Below, in pieces: positions 57,197 through 64,000 of a stretch of DNA of 64,000 nucleotides (the stretch's first letter is position 1; each line of letters opens with the position of its first letter). The stretch lies in contig NC_090323.1 of assembly GCF_040869045.1 (NCBI RefSeq), positions 261,582,392-261,646,391 of the forward strand, written 5' to 3'. The notes under the pieces are model-generated. The model searched no databases, was not told where the DNA came from, and saw only the letters and a program-made list of their open reading frames with translations. Source of the stretch: Eurosta solidaginis. Taxonomy: Eukaryota; Arthropoda; Insecta; Diptera; Tephritidae. The translations under genes and the position numbers were made by a program.

Positions 57197-60100
57197 TTTT
57201 TACTAGGTAAAATTTGACCACAAATTTGGCTATATCAATGAAAACGGTTAGTCATACAAATTTAAATTCGTTGGCCGACAGTTTGGTGTACAATAAGTGA
57301 AAGCGTCTGTGGAAAATTTGACCATACAATCATCATTAGGTAACATGTTTTTTCGTTTGCCAACTGATGTCCCATCAATTTTTGATGCTGCAGCATGTGA
57401 AAAAGTGAGAAATAATGCAATGAGTCGTGAAATAAATGAACGCATATTTCTAGCTTGGGCTTTGACCACGACTTCGAGTCGGTAATGGAAATGCACTTGC
57501 CCCCAAATGAACAGCGAGCCAGTTTGAGACAGCTTTCATGCCAGTCATTTTGATCTAATGAAAACCAAGAATTAGCCTAACCAAATACGGTTAGCGCGCC
57601 ATTTTATTTGCTGCATATTTCCCACGGATTCATATGACTAGAGAAGCTCGCGGCCATTTACTTCTTAGTTCTGTAGCATTTAGAGCTAAGAGATGTCCTG
57701 GTCACTATAATATATTAGCACATAAATTATGCATTCATCTCAAAAAACACCGGTATGCGTAACCAATAAGCTATGTTTAGGATTCTTTTATTAAATTGTC
57801 ATATTCAGTATTTATTACGTTGCTACCTTTACAGGCTTTACCCCCTCAAGAGCCCTTTTCATTAGCGTCGATACTCCGCATCAACGCAATAACGCAACGC
57901 AATGCTGTATCACTCCCTGCTAGTTCAGCAATAACATAGTAATGAGAAATCGAGTGCAACGCTGGAGGGTAATGCCAGCGGTAGCATAATGCATTTATGA
58001 ATATTAATAAATTTATATGATAATTTGTGCATTTTTAATTTTGCTTTTCATATATTGTTGCACGCTTTTGTTGCTATTGTAGATAGCGGTAAATGTTTGG
58101 AAGGCGTTTTGCCATACATTTTCCTCATTTTATGACCAAAGTCACGCAATTCATACACGTCGCGCTGACTGACATGAAATAAATATGTTTCTACATATCT
58201 ACTATGCATTTATGTATGTGGCAAGAATCAACTAAATGTGCAACACAAAGTGAAGTGGGATTGTGTTACGGCCTAGAAGAAGCACGAAAGCGCTCTTAAA
58301 TATACATAGAAATCGAAAATTCTATTGACGCGACAGCTAACTGGAATTGAAAAGAAAATTATTATTTTTACTACACACGAATCTTTGTAAATTTTGTGGA
58401 TGTGCAACTGAATTGTGTATATTGAGATTTGACAATCAGGAGGAAAGTTAAGTGGGAGCGCTGCGATATGTCCAGCAGTTTCTGCTAACTTCATTCAACA
58501 TTAGACAAAGCAGCCAAAGACTGTTAAGACAGAAAGTATATTATTTAGTATTTAGTATATTTTTGACCCACCTTGAGCCTTTAGGTTAGCGGATTTTAGT
58601 TGCCTTTAACGGAAGGTAGGCCTACCGGTGGTCAATTTTTAACCCTCTGCTCCGCTGAATTGCTGTGAGTTTTATTATTATCGGACTATGGTCTAATATA
58701 ACTGGTCAAATTAACTTCTCCACGTGCAAGAATAAAGAAATGTGAGTTATGAAGTGGTCTTGTCTTAAAGCCCGTTTTAAACATGACAGTTCGTAGAGGT
58801 TCACTTAATCCAAACGATGTTGCGAATCATTTGATTAGTCGTATACGCTTTTCCCTAAAATGAAATTCAAACATTGTGATCCTTCGTAGTTTCAAAACTT
58901 AAAAAATATGATGCGGATCAACTTTTTTAAGTTCCCCCATTTTGTACGATTTTCTATGTATCTCAATCGTTATGACACCTTGCGTAATTTTCGACCTTAT
59001 GTATGGCATAGTCGTCGATCTCGGAACAAAATTTCAAATTTCAGTTATCTAGCGCAACGGCACACCATTCAAAAATTGGCTGCCTGTTCTCATGTTTTCG
59101 TGATAAATGTGTAAATTACCCATCCTAAAGCAACACCTTGTAACCCCGTTGTCAATTACCTAAGAGGTATTAAGTCTGCGGCTTAGTGGAAAGTCTCTCA
59201 AACATTGATAGAAGGGAAGCGCAGCACAGCCGAACATTTTTTGTTTAGCTGTATTTTACTGTTACTATAGATTTTCAAACAGTTTAGTTTTTCAACTTGA
59301 GGAAGCGTCCAACTTTCACCGAAAATAAGCTATGCGGCAGAGTTTGTGTGATCACCCTTGGCTAATACCGTGAGGAAAATCGAAGAATGCACTGATAGGC
59401 TAAACAAGTTGTTACGTACCAACTCTTTGCGGCCTTTGTGCTCAGCAACGTTTGCATCGAGCCTTGTAAGGCATTATAGAAATAGGATAGCAACTATGAA
59501 TCTACATTTCGTTTCTTCAATATAGAAACTCGGCAACTATTCACTCCAGATGCCGCAAGGAAGGTCCTTGTTGACGAGAGTAATAATAAATGGTAGCGGT
59601 TGCAGTCATACAGAGTTAATAGCAGTCGAAATCCTTTGTATGACGCAAAACGTTATCCTATTAGAACTCAAGGATATTAAGCCCGTGAGCTTTTCAAACA
59701 CTTAAGCCCAACATATTAAATAGCTGAATGTAATTTCTCTATTATTTTTAAAATATTTATCATTAATTTGAAGTTAATTTCAATTGGTTAGCTCCCGAGT
59801 TGTGGTAACAAAACATCCCTTTAGTACTTAAGGGAGTCAATTGGGACTCCCCAAATAAACGTACCAATTGTAGTTACGGAAACCATAAACAGACGCACTT
59901 TGCAAATGTTGCAAATCTTGAATTATGGCGTATACTTACAAGCTCCCTCTGCTGAAAATGCGAGGATAGGAAAGAAGAGAATCCGATTTGTGCCTTCTCT
60001 TGTCGACACCGGTCTCTTTGAGATAAGGGAAGTAGCCTTTCGCTTCTACTCAATTTGAAACGTTATCGATTCAATAGGAAGTAAGTAACATTTAATGATA

Positions 60101-60287
60101 GCAGACATTGGCATGGTTAAACGAATATATTGATTCCAACGAATGTGTGGCCAGATCATCTTTCTAGTATTATGAAATGCCCACGTTGTTCAACCATGAA
60201 GGAAGATAGGAAACTAAATGCATAGAAATTAATTCAGTACAAAATTCAAGGAAAAAGTCGCGAACCATTGGCACCATGATAAAAAAA
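57197..60287. other. No gene recognised
   Basis: Mostly unique AT-rich DNA. A trace of family C-like sequence (TTTAACGGAAGGTAGGCC) lies at ~58605. Opposing short frames near 57250-57500 overlap each other and are not supported. Confidence 0.4.
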
Positions 60288-61005
60288 GTAAGGAAGGCTA
60301 AGTTCGGGTATAACCGAACATTACCTACTCATCTGAGAGCTTTGGAGACAAATGTTGGAGTTGAATGTTGACATAATTTAGTTATATTCTGTAAATATAT
60401 TAAATTTTTGCTAAAATTTGACTTACAATTTTTTTTTAAAGAGTGGGCGTGTTCGTCATTCGATTTTGCTCATTTTTATTTAGAACAAATATAGTAATAG
60501 GAGTAACGTTCCCGCCAAATCTCATCATGATATCTTCAACGACTTCCAAATTACAGCTTGCAAAACTTTTAAATTACCTTCTATTAAATTTTTTGTCCAA
60601 ATTGTCCAAAATTTTACTAATTTTCTATTTTGCGTCATAAGGTCAACCCACCTACCAAGTTTCATCGCTTTAGCCGTCTTTGGTAACGAATTATCGCACT
60701 TTTTCTGTTTTTTGAAATTTTCGATATCGTTCATTTTAAATAGCCATCTGAGATGAGTGCTCAGGATCTTATATAACAAATTTCATTAAGTTACCTCAAA
60801 ATTTACTCAAGTTATCGTGTTCACGGACATACGGACGGACGGATGGACGAACGGACATGGCTAAATGAATTTCTCTTTTCGCCCAGATCATTTTGACATG
60901 TAGATGTCTATAGCTGTCTCGATTAGCTTATGCCGTTACGGGGTACCGTTATGCGAACAAAATTAATATACTCTGTGAGCTCTGCTCAGCTGTGTATAAA
61001 TTAAC
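60288..61005 (+). repeat. Dispersed repeat family D
   Basis: Starts AAGTAAGGAAGGCTAAGTTC, GGGTATAACCGAACATTACC, and ends ATATACTCTGTGAGCTCTGC, CAGCTGTGTATAA. The interior has GTTATCGTGTTCACGGACAT and repeated ACGGACGGA. Confidence 0.65.
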
Positions 61006-61134
61006 ACACTCTGCTCGTCGAACTACAAGCAAAAGAAAGTGTGCACTTTCTTTTCGGAACAGTCCTTAACTGAGACATGCTGGACAAAAAGTATTTTCAG
61101 CGAAAATGATACGTACAAAACATCGTTTTATGAA

Positions 61135-61190
61135 CACCATTTACTCATTCAGTCTATGTGAGGTCCTCACGGATCAGCCAGTTCAACCTT
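61135..61190 (+). mobile_element. Family N 3' tail fragment
   Basis: TTCAGTCTATGTGAGGTCCT and ATCAGCCAGTTCAACC match the N tail; nothing else of the element remains. Confidence 0.55.
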
Positions 61191-61440
61191 CAAACCATTT
61201 TAAGAGAAATGCCATGGTTGAAATTTCTAATTTTGTTGTACTTGTAATCATTTTTGGCGATAGCTAAAATTTACTTTTCCCATATTTGGTTTCTGTTTAT
61301 CAGCTTATTTGACTTTAATTCAGTCTTAATTACTGCACGTATTTCTTAAGTTCTTTGTTCAGCAAAGTTCATTCTTCGCTTACCATTTTGCCAGTTTTTG
61401 TTAAAAAATCCCTTGCGACTGCTGGTTTACAATGACCTTT

Positions 61441-62204
61441 CTGTTATTTTTATACTCAGCGTACTTTGTCGTGGACGAATAAAATAAGCTATATATTTGC
61501 AAAAAAGAGCTTTATATCAATGGTATTACAGTTCCCAAGTGGATTTATAACAATAAATAGGAAAAACTTGAAATTAAAAAAATGGGCGTGACACCGCCCC
61601 TTTTATGACTAAGCAATTTTCTATGTTTCGGGAGCCATAACTCGAAGGAAAATTAACGGTTCGTAATAAAATTGTGTACGCGTATTTTCCTTATAGCAAA
61701 AAACATTTCTAGTAAAAATGGACGGGATCGGTTAAAGACCACGGCAACTTAGATATAAAACAAAATTTAAAAGGGTCGTAGACTAGAATAATAAATAAGC
61801 TATAACTTAGCAGTTGAGCAGCTGCAACTTGAGTTCTAGTTTTGAATCAATGGTATTTCAACTATCAAGTTTTATTGTAAGAGAAAATGGGGAAACCTTT
61901 TCTTTAAAGGGGCGGTGCCACGTGTTATGTATAAAAGTAATTTATCTGATAACATTACAAAATTGCCTGATGATGATTACGTTGGCGGTTTTCGAAATCG
62001 GTCCATCGCAATATGCCAGTAAATGTTTCTTTCATTTCAGTTTCTCTTAGAAAAACATAATAATTGAAATTCAATTATTATAAGCCGGTGTTAGGCTCAT
62101 GAATTCTTAAATATAAGTAATTTATCTGAAATGAAATGTACAATTGAAGCTCACGCTGAGTATATAATGTTCGGTTACACCCGATCTTAGACACCTTTAC
62201 TTGT
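61441..62204 (-). repeat. Dispersed repeat family D, with SINE-B inserted
   Basis: On the reverse strand it opens AAGTAAAGGTGTCTAAGATC, GGGTGTAACCGAACATTATA, TACTCAGCGTG and closes ACGCTGAGTATAA at 61441. Much of it is the reverse complement of the copy at 62305 (for example CGAGTTATGGCTCCCGAAAC appears inverted at ~61623-61646). Confidence 0.7.
61950..62114 (+). mobile_element. SINE-B, 5'-truncated, 15-bp duplication
   Basis: It lacks the tRNA head and starts at TAACATTACAAAATTGCCTG. It shares the body, the TTGAAATTCAA palindrome and the GAATTCTTAAATAT end with the copy at 31450-31701. AAGTAATTTATCTGA flanks it at 61935-61949 and 62115-62129. Confidence 0.9.
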
Positions 62205-62304
62205 TTTTTTTTCTCAATTTTTATTGCTGTCCACTTGACTCGCGGGGTTTTTTCACGTTACTTTGCTAATAAAATGTCTGTTAGTTTTTAGAAACTAGAA
62301 AAGA

Positions 62305-63000
62305 ACAAGTAAGGTGGTCTAAGTTCGGGTGAAACCGAACATTACATACCCAGCTGTACACTTGAAATGCTGTTGTTGTTTGTTTTGTGTGCTTAATAGT
62401 GTTACAAGGCTTCGCAATAATACAGATACATATGGTTCTATTCTGAAATAATTTTTCTTCGAGTTATGGCTCCCGAAACACAGAAAATTGCTTAGTCATA
62501 AAAGGGGCGATGCCACGCCCATTTTTTAAAATTTGAAGTTTTTCCTATTTACATATTGTTATAAATCCACTTGGGAAATGAAATACCATTGATATAAAGC
62601 TCTTTTTTGCAAAGATATAGCTTACTTTATTCGTCCACGACCCTTTTAAAATTTGTTTATATAAAAGTGGGCGCGGTGCTTAACCGATTTCGTTAAGTTT
62701 TCTTCAAAGCATTCCTTATAGTAAAGGCAACCTCTCTACCGAATTTTGTTACGATAGGTTTAACGATTTTTGATTTATAATTAATAATATTTGTAAAATT
62801 GATTTTATCACAAGTGGGCGGTGCCATGCCCATTTAAAACAAATTTTTTTTTCAACGGACATGGCAGAATCAATTTTTTTTCGATAGTGATGGTTTTGAT
62901 ATATGGAAGTCTATATCTATCTCGATCCTTTTATACCTGTACAGCCAACCGTTATCCAATCAAAGTTAAAATACCCTGTGTACAAATATAGCTGGGTATA
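62305..63000 (+). repeat. Dispersed repeat family D, fullest copy
   Basis: Starts AACAAGTAAGGTGGTCTAAG, TTCGGGTGAAACCGAACATT, ACATACCCAGCTGTAC. It ends AATACCCTGTGTAC, AATATAGCTGGGTATAAAAA. The ends share an inverted TACCCAGCT motif. Two internal ACGCCCA/GGGCG blocks are seen. No coding capacity. Confidence 0.7.
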
Positions 63001-64000
63001 AAAATAAAACACTCAGTTCAGCAAAAGACCGAAAACACACTTATGGAGGATGTTAATGTATGTTCTATGGTATGAAAGAAAAATGAAACTAGTACGGTAC
63101 CTGAAGACCTCTTCATTGTTCTACGAAGGCCCAAGTTTCGTGCATATTAAAAAGGAATTTGTTTAAAAAATAGCTTTTTCATGCGACATAAGCACATATA
63201 TAAATATGCAACTTTTTATAATTTAAATTCTCCACTGATTGTCTTTCTTCAAAATACCAAAGTTCATAAATTTATTTGAATTCCTTTGAACGCAAATTTT
63301 GAATTTACAAATTTTTTTTTATGCACGTTTTGGAATTTTGTGAATATTGCACTGGCGCTGTGGAAATTAATATCGATTATTTTACATTGTAAAATTGCAA
63401 TGCAAATGCAAAAAAGAGGAAGGTGAAAATGGGGCGCTGCTTACGGCATTGCAACACGCACTACAATTGAGTCATTTTAAGTCTGCCATATTCGCCAAAC
63501 AAACACAAAATCATGCACACACACAGTTAAGTAGATATCAACTAGCAGGCATAGACATAAACTGTACCTGTAGGAAAAATGAAATTAGCAGCAAAATAAA
63601 ACAGTAGAAAAATTTGCGCTCATGAAATTTTTTTTTACACCACGGCAATTGCTGTTTTTGCTGGTCATAACTATGCTGACAGAACCATTTTGGAGTTTGG
63701 TGTAGTTTTCTATAAAGAATGAAAAATTACCCTGAAGATGACACAACGCATCTAACGAACTAAATCCAAACTAAATTTGTCAAGTATTCGGAGTATTAGT
63801 CAGTTTGCCCTGTGGCAGTCGGTTGCTGTATGATTATGAGTTCTGCCCTTATCGTAGCAATCTGCAGCGATGTACTTACTGTAGGTGCTCATAACTCTGA
63901 AGGCGCGTCTTTGCTTAAATACGCCGAATTTTCTAATCTTGCTCGTACATTTTTTTCTCCCAATCCTATGATTTAGGTTATTCCAAATCATTGCATGAGG
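63001..64000. other. No gene seen
   Basis: AT-rich DNA; a CACACACAC run occurs near 63515. No coding region supported. Confidence 0.45.

Larger units (their letters stand above)
39374..64000 (+). other. Putative first intron (incomplete), filled with transposons
   Basis: It starts with the GTAAGT donor and no acceptor joined to a plausible Iroquois exon is seen before the window end, so the intron would be at least 24.6 kb. It carries Tc1, gypsy, piggyBac, hAT, SINE and family D copies in both orientations. If the exon call is wrong, this is simply intergenic DNA. Confidence 0.4.

Noticed and set aside
57248..57496. Overlapping 82- and 62-codon frames on opposite strands
   Set aside because: Mutually exclusive, no domain, no splice context.
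1..64000. CRISPR arrays, bacterial operons, rRNA genes or viral genomes
   Set aside because: No regularly spaced short repeats, no ribosome-binding-site-led gene clusters and no rRNA-like sequence; the only retrovirus-like material is the decayed gypsy-type element and one solo LTR.

Overview
The window looks like nuclear DNA of a higher fly. The likeliest group is tephritid fruit flies; this is an inference from the AT-rich, repeat-dense sequence, from the mix of degraded transposons, and from a small coding exon that resembles a fly Iroquois-complex protein. There are no bacterial-type genes, rRNA or CRISPR arrays. Most open reading frames are accidental or are pieces of decayed transposons.

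Host gene. The only stretch I would defend as host coding sequence is 39323-39373 (+). It encodes 17 codons (MAAYAQYNGCGYPSANQ) ending exactly at a GTAAGT splice donor. The peptide closely resembles the N terminus of Drosophila Caupolican/Araucan as I remember it. The GC-richer, mostly repeat-poor DNA at about 36.6-39.3 kb would then be promoter and 5' leader, and everything from 39374 to the window end would be a first intron of at least 24.6 kb. No homeobox exon is visible.

Layout. 0-9 kb: fragments of an RNase H-bearing non-LTR retrotransposon (family N), two RTE-like copies, a small TIR element, a ~250-bp tandem array and a large inverted repeat. 10-21 kb: SINE-like repeats, dispersed family E, and two long reverse-strand N copies back to back. 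21.6-25 kb: mostly unique DNA, including a TGATGTGA-rich tract. 25.0-26.5 kb: a Helitron with both ends. 28-36.6 kb: N copies broken by an RTE insertion and by a solo LTR, a 1.3-kb TIR element carrying tRNA-like units, and a MITE with ~90-bp TIRs. 41-42 kb: a deleted Tc1 element. 43.9-47.0 kb: an internally deleted gypsy-type LTR element carrying a SINE. 49.8-53.2 kb: a complete-ended piggyBac element holding a hAT fragment, which in turn holds a SINE. 60.3-63 kb: three copies of dispersed family D, two of them inverted.

Relationships. The elements give a readable insertion order through target-site duplications: SINE-A into a gypsy LTR; SINE-A into hAT into piggyBac; RTE into N; LTR into N; SINE-B into family D. 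None of the transposon genes seen here is intact.
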